Both the position numbers and the translations under genes were made by a program. DNA of 64,000 nucleotides from Oasisia sp. SBJ-2009 (Eukaryota > Annelida > Polychaeta > Sabellida > Siboglinidae): assembly GCA_964017155.1 (NCBI GenBank), contig OZ024856.1:64501-128500 (forward strand), written 5' to 3'. Of the stretch, positions 26,401-40,960 are shown piece by piece; position 1 is the first letter of the stretch; every line of letters begins with the position of its first letter. The notes below the pieces were generated by a model. It searched no databases. It was given only the letters and a program-made list of their open reading frames with translations, and was not told the origin of the DNA.

Positions 26401-27212
26401 TAATAATGAACCACTAACTAGATGAGGTGACGAGGCGATTGGCGACCTTAACACGGTGATAGTTGCACAAATCGAGGAAAACGACAAAGTCCGATCCGTC
26501 TACGGGGGATCAGTTTTGAGAATCGAGAGAAACGGCCAAGTTCGACGCGCCGGTCGGTCTTCTCGGGCGTATTCCACGCACGGAGTGTAACTACGACTCT
26601 CTCGACGAAACCAACTGACCGTGCGCGTCGTCTTGCCAACTTTTGGAAACAAATCGAGGAAAACGACAAAGTCCGATCCGTCTACGGGGGATCAGTTGGG
26701 GAAGTCTGTTTACATTCTTTTCAACATAATTCCGTGCCGACCGCTGGGTAAACGGCGGGAGTAATAATGAACCACTAACTAGATGAGGTGACGAGGCATT
26801 TGGCGACCTTAACAGGGTGATAGTTGCACAAATCGAGGAAAACGACAAAGTCCTATCCGTCTACGGGGGATCAGTTTTGAGAATCGAGAGAAACGGCCAA
26901 GTTCGACGCGCTGGTCGGTCTTCTCGGCCGTATTCCACGCACGGAGTGTAACTACGACTCTCTCGACGAAACCAACTGACCGTGCGCGTCGTCTTGCCAA
27001 CTTTTGGAAACAAATCGAGGAAAACGACAAAGTCCGATCCGTCTACGGGGGATCAGTTTTGAGAATCGAGAGAAACGGCCACGTTCGACGCGCCGGTCGG
27101 TCTTCTCGGGCGTGTGCCACGCACGGGTTGTAACTATGACTCTCTCGACGAAACCAATTGACCGTGCGCGTCGTCTTGCCAACTTTTGGAAACAAATCGA
27201 GGAAAACGACAA

Positions 27213-29405
27213 AGTCCGATCCGTCTACGGGGGATCAGTTGGGGAAGCGTAAATGTATGTTTACATTCTTTTCTACATAATTCCGTGCCGATCGCTGGGT
27301 AAACGGCGGCAGTAATAATGATGAACCACTAACTAGATGAGGTGACGAGGCATTTGGCGACCTTGTCAGGGTGATAGTTGCACAAATCGAGGAAAACGAC
27401 AAAGTCCGATCCGTCTACGGGGGATCAGTTTTGAGAATCGAGAGAAACGGCCAAGTTCGACGCGCCGGTCGGTCTTCTCGAGCGTGTGCCACGCAAGGGG
27501 TGTAACTACGTCTCTCTCGACGAAACCAACTGACCGTGCGCGTCGTCTTGCCAACTTTTGGAAACAATTCGAGGAAAACGACAAAGTCCGATCCGTCTAC
27601 CGGGGATCAGTTGGGAAAGTCTGTTTACATTCTTTTCAACAGAATTCCGTGCCGACCGCTGGGTAAACGGCGGGAGTAATAATGAACCACTAACTAGATG
27701 AGGTGACGAGGCATTTGGCGACCTTAACAGGGTGATAGTTGCACAAATCGAGGAAAACGACAAAGTCCGAGCCGTCTACGGGGGATCAGTTTTGAGAATC
27801 GAGAGAAACGGCCAAGTTCGACGCGCCGGTCGGTCTTCTCGGGCGTATTCCACGCACGGAGTGTAACTACGACTCTCTCGACGAAACCAACTGACCGTGC
27901 GCGTCGTCTTGCCAACTTTTGGAAACAAATCGAGGAAAACGACAAAGTCCGATCCGTCTACGGGGGATCAGTTGGGGAAGTCTGTTTACATTCTTTTCAA
28001 CAGAATTCCGTGCCGACCGCTGGGTAAACGGCGGGAGTAATAATGAACCACTAACTAGATGAGGTGACGAGGCATTTGGCGACCTTAACAGGGTGATAGT
28101 TGCACAAATCGAGGACAACGACAAAGTCCTATCCGTCTACGGGGGATCAGTTTTGAGAATCGAGAGAAACGGCCAAGTTCGACGCGCTGGTCGGTCTTCT
28201 CGGCCGTATTCCACGCACGGAGTGTAACTACGACTCTCTCGACGAAACCAACTGACCGTGCGCGTCGTCTTGCCAACTTTTGGAAACAAATCGAGGAAAA
28301 CGACAAAGTCCGATCCGTCTACGGGGGATCAGTTGGGGAAGCGTAAATGTCTGTTTACATTCTTTTCAACAGAATTCCGTGGCGACCGCTGGGTAAACGG
28401 CGGGAGTAATAATGAACCACTAACTAGATGAGGTGTCAAGACATTTGGCGACCTTAACAGGGTGATAGTTGCACAAATCGAGCAAAACGACAAAGTCCGA
28501 TCCGTCTACGGGGGATCAGTTTTGAGAATCGAGAGAAACGGCCAAGTTCGACGCGCCGGTCGGTCTTCTCGGGCGTGTGCCACGCAAGGGTTGTAACTAC
28601 GACTCTCTCGACGAAACCAACTGACCGTGCGCGTCGTCTTGCCAAGTTTTGGAAACAAATCGAGGAAAACGACAAAGTCCGATCCGTCCACGGGGGATCA
28701 GTAGTGGAAGCGTAAATGTCTGTGTACATTCTTTTCAACAGAATTCCGTGCCGACCGCTGGGTAAACGGAGGGAGTAATAATGAACCACTAACTAGATGA
28801 GGTGACGAGGCGATTGGCGACCTTAACACGGTGATAGTTGCACAAATCGAGGAAAACGACAAAGTCCGATTCGTCTACGGGGGATCAGTTTTGAGAATCG
28901 AGAGAAACGGCCAAGTTCGACGCGCCGGTCGGTCTTCTCGGGCGTGTGCCACGCAAGGGGTGTAACTACGACTCTCTCGACGAAACCAACTGACCGTGCG
29001 CGTCGTCTTGCAAACTTTTGGAAACAAATCGAGGAAAACGACAAAGTCCGATCCGTCTACGGGGGATCAGTTGGGGAAATCTGTTTACATTCTTTTCAAC
29101 AGAATTCCGTGCCGACCGCTGGGTAAACGGCGGGAGTAATAATGAACCACTAACTAGATGAGGTGTCAAGACATTTGGCGACCTTAACAAGGTGATAGTT
29201 GCACAAATCGAGCAAAACGACAAAGTCCGATCCGTCTACGGGGGATCAGTTTTGAGAATCGAGAGAAACGGCCAAGTTCGACGCGCCGGTCGGTCTTCTC
29301 GGGCGTATTCCACGCACGAAGTGAAAATACGACTCTCTCGACGAAACCAACTGACCGTGCGCGTCGTCTTGCCAACTTTTGGAAACAAATCGAGGAAAAC
29401 GACAA
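27213..29405. repeat. Domain 2 block P, copy 1 (2,193 bp)
   Basis: Units 372, 361, 361, 369, 369, 361, preceded by a half unit. The same order with the same private variants occurs at 31,974-34,166 and 34,349-36,541 (gaggacaacgac, gtccacgggg, gaagtgaaaatacg). Confidence 0.88.
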
Positions 29406-31609
29406 AGTCCGATCCGTCTACGGGGGATCAGTTGGGGAAGTCTGTTCACATTCTTTTCAACAAAATTCCGTGCCGACCGCTGGGTAAACGGCGGGAGTAA
29501 TAATGAACCACTAACTAGATGAGGTGACGAGGCATTTGGCGACCTTAACAGGGTGATAGTTGCACAAATCGAGGAAAACGACAAAGTCCGATCCGTCTAC
29601 GGGGGATCAGTTTTGATAATCGAGAGAAACGGCCAAGTTCGACGCGCCGGTCGGTCTTCTCGGGCGTATTCCACGCACGGAGTGTAACTACGACTCTATC
29701 GACGAAACCAACTGACCGTGCGCGTCGTCTTGCCAACTTTTGGAAACAAATCGAGGAAAACGACAAAGTCCGATCCGTCTACGGGGGATCAGTTGGGGAA
29801 GCGTAAATGTCTGTTTACATTCTTTTCAACATAATTCCGTGGCGACCGCTGGGTAAACGGCGGGAGTAATAATGAACCACTAACTAGATGAGGTGTCAAG
29901 ACATTTGGCGACCTTAACAGCGTGATAGTTGCACAAATCGAGCAAAACGACAAAGTCCGATCCGTCTACGGGGGATAAGTTTTGAGAATCGAGAGAAACG
30001 GCCAAGTTCGACGCACTGGTCGGTCTTCTCGGGCGTGTGCCACGCAAGGGTTGTAACTACGACTCTCTCGACGAAAGCAACTGACCGTGCGCGTCGTCTT
30101 GCCAAGTTTTGGAAACAAATCGAGGAAAACGACAAAGTCCGATCTGTCTACGGGGGATCAGTAGTGGAAGCGTAAATGTCTGTGTACATTCTTTTCAACA
30201 TAATTCCGTGCCGACCACTGGGTAAACGGAGGGAGTAATAATGAACCACTAACTAGATGAGGTGACGAGGCGATTGGCGACCTTAACACGGTGATAGTTG
30301 CACAAATCGAGGAAAACGACAAAGTCCGATTCGTCTACGGGGGATCAGTTTTGAGAATCGAGAGAAACGGCCAAGTTCGACGCGCCGGTCGGTCTTCTCG
30401 GGCGTGTGCCACGCAAGGGGTGTAACTACGACTCTCTCGACGAAACCAACTGACCGTGCGCGTCGTCTTGCCAACTTTTGGAAACAAATCGAGGAAAACG
30501 ACAAAGTCCGATCCGTCTACGGGGGATCAGTTGGGGAAGCGTAAATGTATGTTTACATTATTTTCTACATAATTCCGTGCCGATCGCTGGGTAAACGGCG
30601 GCAGTAATAATGATGAACCACTAACTAGATGAGGTGACGAGGCATTTGGCGACCTTGTCAGGGTGATAGTTGCACAAATCGAGCAAAACGACAAAGTCCG
30701 ATCCGTCTACGGGGGATCAGTTTTGGGAATCGAGAGAAACGGCCAAGTTCGACGCGCCGGTCGGTCTTCTCGGGCGTGTGCCACGCACGGGTTGTAACTA
30801 TGACTCTCTCGACGAATCCAATTGACCGTGCGCGTCGTCTTGCCAACTTTTGGAAACAAATCGAGGAAAACGACAAAGTCCGATCCGTCTACGGGGGATC
30901 AGTTGGGGAAGCGTAAATGTATGTTTACATTCTTTTCTACATAATTCCGTGCCGATCGCTGGGTAAACGGCGGCAGTAATAATGATGAACCACTAACTAG
31001 ATGAGGTGACGAGGCATTTGGCGACCTTGTCAGGGTGATAGTTGCACAAATCGAGCAAAACGACAAAGTCCGATCCGTCTACGGGGGATCAGTTTTGAGA
31101 ATCGAGAGAAACGGCCAAGTTCGACGCGCCGGTCGGTCTTCTCGGGCGTATTCCACGCACGAAGTGAAAATACGACTCTCTCGACGAAACCAACTGACCG
31201 TGCGCGTCGTCTTGCCAACTTTTGGAAACAAATCGAGGAAAACGACAAAGTCCGATCCGTCTACGGGGGATCAGTTGGGGAAGTCTGTTCACATTCTTTT
31301 CAACAAAATTCCGTGCCGACCGCTGGGTAAACGGCGGGAGTAATAATGAACCACTAACTAGATGAGGTGACGAGGCATTTGGCGACCTTAACAGGGTGAT
31401 AGTTGCACAAATCGAGGAAAACGACAAAGTCCGATCCGTCTACGGGGGATCAGTTTTGATAATCGAGAGAAACGGCCAAGTTCGACGCGCCGGTCGGTCT
31501 TCTCGGGCGTATTCCACGCACGGAGTGTAACTACGACTCTCTCGACGAAACCAACTGACCGTGCGCGTCGTCTTGCCAACTTTTGGAAACAAATCGAGGA
31601 AAACGACAA

Positions 31610-31973
31610 AGTCCGATCCGTCTACGGGGGATCAGTTTTGAGAATCGAGAGAAACGGCCACGTTCGACGCGCCGGTCTGTCTTCTCGAGCGTGTGCCACG
31701 CAAGGGGTGTAACTACGTCTCTCTCGAGGAAACCAACTGACCGTGCGCGTCGTCTTGCCAACTTTTCGAAACAAATCGAGGAAAACGTCAAAGTCCGATC
31801 CGTCTACGGGGGATCAGTTTTGAGAATCGAGAGAAACGGCCACGTTCGACGCGCCGGTCGGTCTTCTCGGGCGTGTGCCACGCACGGGTTGTAACTATGA
31901 CTCTCTCGACGAAACCAATTGACCGTGCGCGTCGTCTTGCCAACTTTTGGAAACAAATCGAGGAAAACGACAA
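31610..31973. repeat. Two consecutive 182-bp half units
   Basis: The only place where two half units lie in a row (31,610-31,791 and 31,792-31,973). The first carries ggtctgtcttctcgagcg, a domain 1 variant (compare 4,666 and 21,065), inside domain 2. This suggests exchange between the domains. Confidence 0.85.
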
Positions 31974-34166
31974 AGTCCGATCCGTCTACGGGGGATCAGT
32001 TGGGGAAGCGTAAATGTATGTTTACATTCTTTTCTACATAATTCCGTGCCGATCGCTGGGTAAACGGCGGCAGTAATAATGATGAACCACTAACTAGATG
32101 AGGTGACGAGGCATTTGGCGACCTTGTCAGGGTGATAGTTGCACAAATCGAGGAAAACGACAAAGTCCGATCCGTCTACGGGGGATCAGTTTTGAGAATC
32201 GAGAGAAACGGCCAAGTTCGACGCGCCGGTCGGTCTTCTCGAGCGTGTGCCACGCAAGGGGTGTAACTACGTCTCTCTCGACGAAACCAACTGACCGTGC
32301 GCGTCGTCTTGCCAACTTTTGGAAACAATTCGAGGAAAACGACAAAGTCCGATCCGTCTACCGGGGATCAGTTGGGAAAGTCTGTTTACATTCTTTTCAA
32401 CAGAATTCCGTGCCGACCGCTGGGTAAACGGCGGGAGTAATAATGAACCACTAACTAGATGAGGTGACGAGGCATTTGGCGACCTTAACAGGGTGATAGT
32501 TGCACAAATCGAGGAAAACGACAAAGTCCGAGCCGTCTACGGGGGATCAGTTTTGAGAATCGAGAGAAACGGCCAAGTTCGACGCGCCGGTCGGTCTTCT
32601 CGGGCGTATTCCACGCACGGAGTGTAACTACGACTCTCTCGACGAAACCAACTGACCGTGCGCGTCGTCTTGCCAACTTTTGGAAACAAATCGAGGAAAA
32701 CGACAAAGTCCGATCCGTCTACGGGGGATCAGTTGGGGAAGTCTGTTTACATTCTTTTCAACAGAATTCCGTGCCGACCGCTGGGTAAACGGCGGGAGTA
32801 ATAATGAACCACTAACTAGATGAGGTGACGAGGCATTTGGCGACCTTAACAGGGTGATAGTTGCACAAATCGAGGACAACGACAAAGTCCTATCCGTCTA
32901 CGGGGGATCAGTTTTGAGAATCGAGAGAAACGGCCAAGTTCGACGCGCTGGTCGGTCTTCTCGGCCGTATTCCACGCACGGAGTGTAACTACGACTCTCT
33001 CGACGAAACCAACTGACCGTGCGCGTCGTCTTGCCAACTTTTGGAAACAAATCGAGGAAAACGACAAAGTCCGATCCGTCTACGGGGGATCAGTTGGGGA
33101 AGCGTAAATGTCTGTTTACATTCTTTTCAACAGAATTCCGTGGCGACCGCTGGGTAAACGGCGGGAGTAATAATGAACCACTAACTAGATGAGGTGTCAA
33201 GACATTTGGCGACCTTAACAGGGTGATAGTTGCACAAATCGAGCAAAACGACAAAGTCCGATCCGTCTACGGGGGATCAGTTTTGAGAATCGAGAGAAAC
33301 GGCCAAGTTCGACGCGCCGGTCGGTCTTCTCGGGCGTGTGCCACGCAAGGGTTGTAACTACGACTCTCTCGACGAAACCAACTGACCGTGCGCGTCGTCT
33401 TGCCAAGTTTTGGAAACAAATCGAGGAAAACGACAAAGTCCGATCCGTCCACGGGGGATCAGTAGTGGAAGCGTAAATGTCTGTGTACATTCTTTTCAAC
33501 AGAATTCCGTGCCGACCGCTGGGTAAACGGAGGGAGTAATAATGAACCACTAACTAGATGAGGTGACGAGGCGATTGGCGACCTTAACACGGTGATAGTT
33601 GCACAAATCGAGGAAAACGACAAAGTCCGATTCGTCTACGGGGGATCAGTTTTGAGAATCGAGAGAAACGGCCAAGTTCGACGCGCCGGTCGGTCTTCTC
33701 GGGCGTGTGCCACGCAAGGGGTGTAACTACGACTCTCTCGACGAAACCAACTGACCGTGCGCGTCGTCTTGCAAACTTTTGGAAACAAATCGAGGAAAAC
33801 GACAAAGTCCGATCCGTCTACGGGGGATCAGTTGGGGAAATCTGTTTACATTCTTTTCAACAGAATTCCGTGCCGACCGCTGGGTAAACGGCGGGAGTAA
33901 TAATGAACCACTAACTAGATGAGGTGTCAAGACATTTGGCGACCTTAACAAGGTGATAGTTGCACAAATCGAGCAAAACGACAAAGTCCGATCCGTCTAC
34001 GGGGGATCAGTTTTGAGAATCGAGAGAAACGGCCAAGTTCGACGCGCCGGTCGGTCTTCTCGGGCGTATTCCACGCACGAAGTGAAAATACGACTCTCTC
34101 GACGAAACCAACTGACCGTGCGCGTCGTCTTGCCAACTTTTGGAAACAAATCGAGGAAAACGACAA
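31974..34166. repeat. Domain 2 block P, copy 2 (2,193 bp)
   Basis: Same six-unit order as copy 1, 4,761 bp away. It is followed by a 182-bp half unit (34,167-34,348), so copies 2 and 3 form a 2,375-bp tandem period. Confidence 0.88.
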
Positions 34167-34348
34167 AGTCCGATCCGTCTACGGGGGATCAGTTTTGAGA
34201 ATCGAGAGAAACGGCCACGTTCGACGCGCCGGTCGGTCTTCTCGGGCGTGTGCCACGCACGGGTTGTAACTATGACTCTCTCGACGAAACCAATTGACCG
34301 TGCGCGTCGTCTTGCCAACTTTTGGAAACAAATCGAGGAAAACGACAA

Positions 34349-36541
34349 AGTCCGATCCGTCTACGGGGGATCAGTTGGGGAAGCGTAAATGTATGTTTAC
34401 ATTCTTTTCTACATAATTCCGTGCCGATCGCTGGGTAAACGGCGGCAGTAATAATGATGAACCACTAACTAGATGAGGTGACGAGGCATTTGGCGACCTT
34501 GTCAGGGTGATAGTTGCACAAATCGAGGAAAACGACAAAGTCCGATCCGTCTACGGGGGATCAGTTTTGAGAATCGAGAGAAACGGCCAAGTTCGACGCG
34601 CCGGTCGGTCTTCTCGAGCGTGTGCCACGCAAGGGGTGTAACTACGTCTCTCTCGACGAAACCAACTGACCGTGCGCGTCGTCTTGCCAACTTTTGGAAA
34701 CAATTCGAGGAAAACGACAAAGTCCGATCCGTCTACCGGGGATCAGTTGGGAAAGTCTGTTTACATTCTTTTCAACAGAATTCCGTGCCGACCGCTGGGT
34801 AAACGGCGGGAGTAATAATGAACCACTAACTAGATGAGGTGACGAGGCATTTGGCGACCTTAACAGGGTGATAGTTGCACAAATCGAGGAAAACGACAAA
34901 GTCCGAGCCGTCTACGGGGGATCAGTTTTGAGAATCGAGAGAAACGGCCAAGTTCGACGCGCCGGTCGGTCTTCTCGGGCGTATTCCACGCACGGAGTGT
35001 AACTACGACTCTCTCGACGAAACCAACTGACCGTGCGCGTCGTCTTGCCAACTTTTGGAAACAAATCGAGGAAAACGACAAAGTCCGATCCGTCTACGGG
35101 GGATCAGTTGGGGAAGTCTGTTTACATTCTTTTCAACAGAATTCCGTGCCGACCGCTGGGTAAACGGCGGGAGTAATAATGAACCACTAACTAGATGAGG
35201 TGACGAGGCATTTGGCGACCTTAACAGGGTGATAGTTGCACAAATCGAGGACAACGACAAAGTCCTATCCGTCTACGGGGGATCAGTTTTGAGAATCGAG
35301 AGAAACGGCCAAGTTCGACGCGCTGGTCGGTCTTCTCGGCCGTATTCCACGCACGGAGTGTAACTACGACTCTCTCGACGAAACCAACTGACCGTGCGCG
35401 TCGTCTTGCCAACTTTTGGAAACAAATCGAGGAAAACGACAAAGTCCGATCCGTCTACGGGGGATCAGTTGGGGAAGCGTAAATGTCTGTTTACATTCTT
35501 TTCAACAGAATTCCGTGGCGACCGCTGGGTAAACGGCGGGAGTAATAATGAACCACTAACTAGATGAGGTGTCAAGACATTTGGCGACCTTAACAGGGTG
35601 ATAGTTGCACAAATCGAGCAAAACGACAAAGTCCGATCCGTCTACGGGGGATCAGTTTTGAGAATCGAGAGAAACGGCCAAGTTCGACGCGCCGGTCGGT
35701 CTTCTCGGGCGTGTGCCACGCAAGGGTTGTAACTACGACTCTCTCGACGAAACCAACTGACCGTGCGCGTCGTCTTGCCAAGTTTTGGAAACAAATCGAG
35801 GAAAACGACAAAGTCCGATCCGTCCACGGGGGATCAGTAGTGGAAGCGTAAATGTCTGTGTACATTCTTTTCAACAGAATTCCGTGCCGACCGCTGGGTA
35901 AACGGAGGGAGTAATAATGAACCACTAACTAGATGAGGTGACGAGGCGATTGGCGACCTTAACACGGTGATAGTTGCACAAATCGAGGAAAACGACAAAG
36001 TCCGATTCGTCTACGGGGGATCAGTTTTGAGAATCGAGAGAAACGGCCAAGTTCGACGCGCCGGTCGGTCTTCTCGGGCGTGTGCCACGCAAGGGGTGTA
36101 ACTACGACTCTCTCGACGAAACCAACTGACCGTGCGCGTCGTCTTGCAAACTTTTGGAAACAAATCGAGGAAAACGACAAAGTCCGATCCGTCTACGGGG
36201 GATCAGTTGGGGAAATCTGTTTACATTCTTTTCAACAGAATTCCGTGCCGACCGCTGGGTAAACGGCGGGAGTAATAATGAACCACTAACTAGATGAGGT
36301 GTCAAGACATTTGGCGACCTTAACAAGGTGATAGTTGCACAAATCGAGCAAAACGACAAAGTCCGATCCGTCTACGGGGGATCAGTTTTGAGAATCGAGA
36401 GAAACGGCCAAGTTCGACGCGCCGGTCGGTCTTCTCGGGCGTATTCCACGCACGAAGTGAAAATACGACTCTCTCGACGAAACCAACTGACCGTGCGCGT
36501 CGTCTTGCCAACTTTTGGAAACAAATCGAGGAAAACGACAA
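34349..36541. repeat. Domain 2 block P, copy 3 (2,193 bp)
   Basis: Third copy of block P, directly after the half unit that closes copy 2. The next unit is a 361-bp unit and not a half unit, so the tandem period ends here. Confidence 0.88.
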
Positions 36542-36902
36542 AGTCCGATCCGTCTACGGGGGATCAGTTGGGGAAGTCTGTTCACATTCTTTTCAACAAA
36601 ATTCCGTGCCGACCGCTGGGTAAACGGCGGGAGTAATAATGAACCACTAACTAGATGAGGTGACGAGGCATTTGGCGACCTTAACAGGGTGATAGTTGCA
36701 CAAATCGAGGAAAACGACAAAGTCCGATCCGTCTACGGGGGATCAGTTTTGATAATCGAGAGAAACGGCCAAGTTCGACGCGCCGGTCGGTCTTCTCGGG
36801 CGTATTCCACGCACGGAGTGTAACTACGACTCTATCGACGAAACCAACTGACCGTGCGCGTCGTCTTGCCAAGTTTTGGAAACAAATCGAGGAAAACGAC
36901 AA

Positions 36903-38376
36903 AGTCCGATCCGTCTACGGGGGATCAGTAGTGGAAGCGTAAATGTCTGTGTACATTCTTTTCAACATAATTCCGTGCCGACCACTGGGTAAACGGAGGG
37001 AGTAATAATGAACCACTAACTAGATGAGGTGACGAGGCGATTGGCGACCTTAACACGGTGATAGTTGCACAAATCGAGGAAAACGACAAAGTCCGATTCG
37101 TCTACGGGGGATCAGTTTTGAGAATCGAGAGAAACGGCCAAGTTCGACGCGCCGGTCGGTCTTCTCGGGCGTGTGCCACGCAAGGGGTGTAACTACGACT
37201 CTCTCGACGAAACCAACTGACCGTGCGCGTCGTCTTGCCAACTTTTGGAAACAAATCGAGGAAAACGACAAAGTCCGATCCGTCTACGGGGGATCAGTTG
37301 GGGAAGCGTAAATGTATGTTTACATTATTTTCTACATAATTCCGTGCCGATCGCTGGGTAAACGGCGGCAGTAATAATGATGAACCACTAACTAGATGAG
37401 GTGACGAGGCATTTGGCGACCTTGTCAGGGTGATAGTTGCACAAATCGAGCAAAACGACAAAGTCCGATCCGTCTACGGGGGATCAGTTTTGGGAATCGA
37501 GAGAAACGGCCAAGTTCGACGCGCCGGTCGGTCTTCTCGGGCGTGTGCCACGCACGGGTTGTAACTATGACTCTCTCGACGAATCCAATTGACCGTGCGC
37601 GTCGTCTTGCCAACTTTTGGAAACAAATCGAGGAAAACGACAAAGTCCGATCCGTCTACGGGGGATCAGTTGGGGAAGCGTAAATGTATGTTTACATTCT
37701 TTTCTACATAATTCCGTGCCGATCGCTGGGTAAACGGCGGCAGTAATAATGATGAACCACTAACTAGATGAGGTGACGAGGCATTTGGCGACCTTGTCAG
37801 GGTGATAGTTGCACAAATCGAGCAAAACGACAAAGTCCGATCCGTCTACGGGGGATCAGTTTTGAGAATCGAGAGAAACGGCCAAGTTCGACGCGCCGGT
37901 CGGTCTTCTCGGGCGTATTCCACGCACGAAGTGAAAATACGACTCTCTCGACGAAACCAACTGACCGTGCGCGTCGTCTTGCCAACTTTTGGAAACAAAT
38001 CGAGGAAAACGACAAAGTCCGATCCGTCTACGGGGGATCAGTTGGGGAAGTCTGTTCACATTCTTTTCAACAAAATTCCGTGCCGACCGCTGGGTAAACG
38101 GCGGGAGTAATAATGAACCACTAACTAGATGAGGTGACGAGGCATTTGGCGACCTTAACAGGGTGATAGTTGCACAAATCGAGGAAAACGACAAAGTCCG
38201 ATCCGTCTACGGGGGATCAGTTTTGATAATCGAGAGAAACGGCCAAGTTCGACGCGCCGGTCGGTCTTCTCGGGCGTATTCCACGCACGGAGTGTAACTA
38301 CGACTCTATCGACGAAACCAACTGACCGTGCGCGTCGTCTTGCCAAGTTTTGGAAACAAATCGAGGAAAACGACAA
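36903..38376. repeat. Domain 2 block Q, copy 1 (1,474 bp)
   Basis: Units 369, 372, 372, 361 repeated at once at 38,377-39,850. Shared markers include gaccactgggtaaacggagg and gacgaatccaattg. A longer relative with one more 369-bp unit lies at about 29,767-31,609. Confidence 0.9.
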
Positions 38377-39850
38377 AGTCCGATCCGTCTACGGGGGATC
38401 AGTAGTGGAAGCGTAAATGTCTGTGTACATTCTTTTCAACATAATTCCGTGCCGACCACTGGGTAAACGGAGGGAGTAATAATGAACCACTAACTAGATG
38501 AGGTGACGAGGCGATTGGCGACCTTAACACGGTGATAGTTGCACAAATCGAGGAAAACGACAAAGTCCGATTCGTCTACGGGGGATCAGTTTTGAGAATC
38601 GAGAGAAACGGCCAAGTTCGACGCGCCGGTCGGTCTTCTCGGGCGTGTGCCACGCAAGGGGTGTAACTACGACTCTCTCGACGAAACCAACTGACCGTGC
38701 GCGTCGTCTTGCCAACTTTTGGAAACAAATCGAGGAAAACGACAAAGTCCGATCCGTCTACGGGGGATCAGTTGGGGAAGCGTAAATGTATGTTTACATT
38801 ATTTTCTACATAATTCCGTGCCGATCGCTGGGTAAACGGCGGCAGTAATAATGATGAACCACTAACTAGATGAGGTGACGAGGCATTTGGCGACCTTGTC
38901 AGGGTGATAGTTGCACAAATCGAGCAAAACGACAAAGTCCGATCCGTCTACGGGGGATCAGTTTTGGGAATCGAGAGAAACGGCCAAGTTCGACGCGCCG
39001 GTCGGTCTTCTCGGGCGTGTGCCACGCACGGGTTGTAACTATGACTCTCTCGACGAATCCAATTGACCGTGCGCGTCGTCTTGCCAACTTTTGGAAACAA
39101 ATCGAGGAAAACGACAAAGTCCGATCCGTCTACGGGGGATCAGTTGGGGAAGCGTAAATGTATGTTTACATTCTTTTCTACATAATTCCGTGCCGATCGC
39201 TGGGTAAACGGCGGCAGTAATAATGATGAACCACTAACTAGATGAGGTGACGAGGCATTTGGCGACCTTGTCAGGGTGATAGTTGCACAAATCGAGCAAA
39301 ACGACAAAGTCCGATCCGTCTACGGGGGATCAGTTTTGAGAATCGAGAGAAACGGCCAAGTTCGACGCGCCGGTCGGTCTTCTCGGGCGTATTCCACGCA
39401 CGAAGTGAAAATACGACTCTCTCGACGAAACCAACTGACCGTGCGCGTCGTCTTGCCAACTTTTGGAAACAAATCGAGGAAAACGACAAAGTCCGATCCG
39501 TCTACGGGGGATCAGTTGGGGAAGTCTGTTCACATTCTTTTCAACAAAATTCCGTGCCGACCGCTGGGTAAACGGCGGGAGTAATAATGAACCACTAACT
39601 AGATGAGGTGACGAGGCATTTGGCGACCTTAACAGGGTGATAGTTGCACAAATCGAGGAAAACGACAAAGTCCGATCCGTCTACGGGGGATCAGTTTTGA
39701 TAATCGAGAGAAACGGCCAAGTTCGACGCGCCGGTCGGTCTTCTCGGGCGTATTCCACGCACGGAGTGTAACTACGACTCTATCGACGAAACCAACTGAC
39801 CGTGCGCGTCGTCTTGCCAACTTTTGGAAACAAATCGAGGAAAACGACAA
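38377..39850. repeat. Domain 2 block Q, copy 2 (1,474 bp)
   Basis: Direct tandem copy of 36,903-38,376 with the same order. I noticed only one clear difference by eye: its closing 361-bp unit reads ttgccaactttt where copy 1 has ttgccaagtttt. Confidence 0.9.
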
Positions 39851-40960
39851 AGTCCGATCCGTCTACGGGGGATCAGTTGGGGAAGCGTAAATGTCTGTTT
39901 ACATTCTTTTCAACATAATTCCGTGGCGACCGCTGGGTAAACGGCGGGAGTAATAATGAACCACTAACTAGATGAGGTGTCAAGACATTTGGCGACCTTA
40001 ACAGCGTGATAGTTGCACAAATCGAGCAAAACGACAAAGTCCGATCCGTCTACGGGGGATAAGTTTTGAGAATCGAGAGAAACGGCCAAGTTCGACGCGC
40101 TGGTCGGTCTTCTCGGGCGTGTGCCACGCAAGGGTTGTAACTACGACTCTCTCGACGAAAGCAACTGACCGTGCGCGTCGTCTTGCCAAGTTTTGGAAAC
40201 AAATCGAGGAAAACGACAAAGTCCGATCCGTCTACGGGGGATCAGTAGTGGAAGCGTAAATGTCTGTGTACATTCTTTTCAACATAATTCCGTGCCGACC
40301 ACTGGGTAAACGGAGGGAGTAATAATGAACCACTAACTAGATGAGGTGACGAGGCGATTGGCGACCTTAACACGGTGATAGTTGCACAAATCGAGGAAAA
40401 CGACAAAGTCCGATTCGTCTACGGGGGATCAGTTTTGAGAATCGAGAGAAACGGCCAAGTTCGACGCGCCGGTCGGTCTTCTCGGGCGTGTGCCACGCAA
40501 GGGGTGTAACTACGACTCTCTCGACGAAACCAACTGACCGTGCGCGTCGTCTTGCCAACTTTTGGAAACAAATCGAGGAAAACGACAAAGTCCGATCCGT
40601 CTACGGGGGATCAGTTGGGGAAGCGTAAATGTATGTTTACATTATTTTCTACATAATTCCGTGCCGATCGCTGGGTAAACGGCGGCAGTAATAATGATGA
40701 ACCACTAACTAGATGAGGTGACGAGGCATTTGGCGACCTTGTCAGGGTGATAGTTGCACAAATCGAGCAAAACGACAAAGTCCGATCCGTCTACGGGGGA
40801 TCAGTTTTGGGAATCGAGAGAAAGGGCCAAGTTCGACGCGCCGGTCGGTCTCCTCGGGCGTGTGCCACGCACGGGGTGTAACTACGACTCTCTCGACGAA
40901 ACCAACTGACCGTGCGCGTCGTCTTGCCAACTTTTGGAAACAAATCGAGGAAAACGACAA

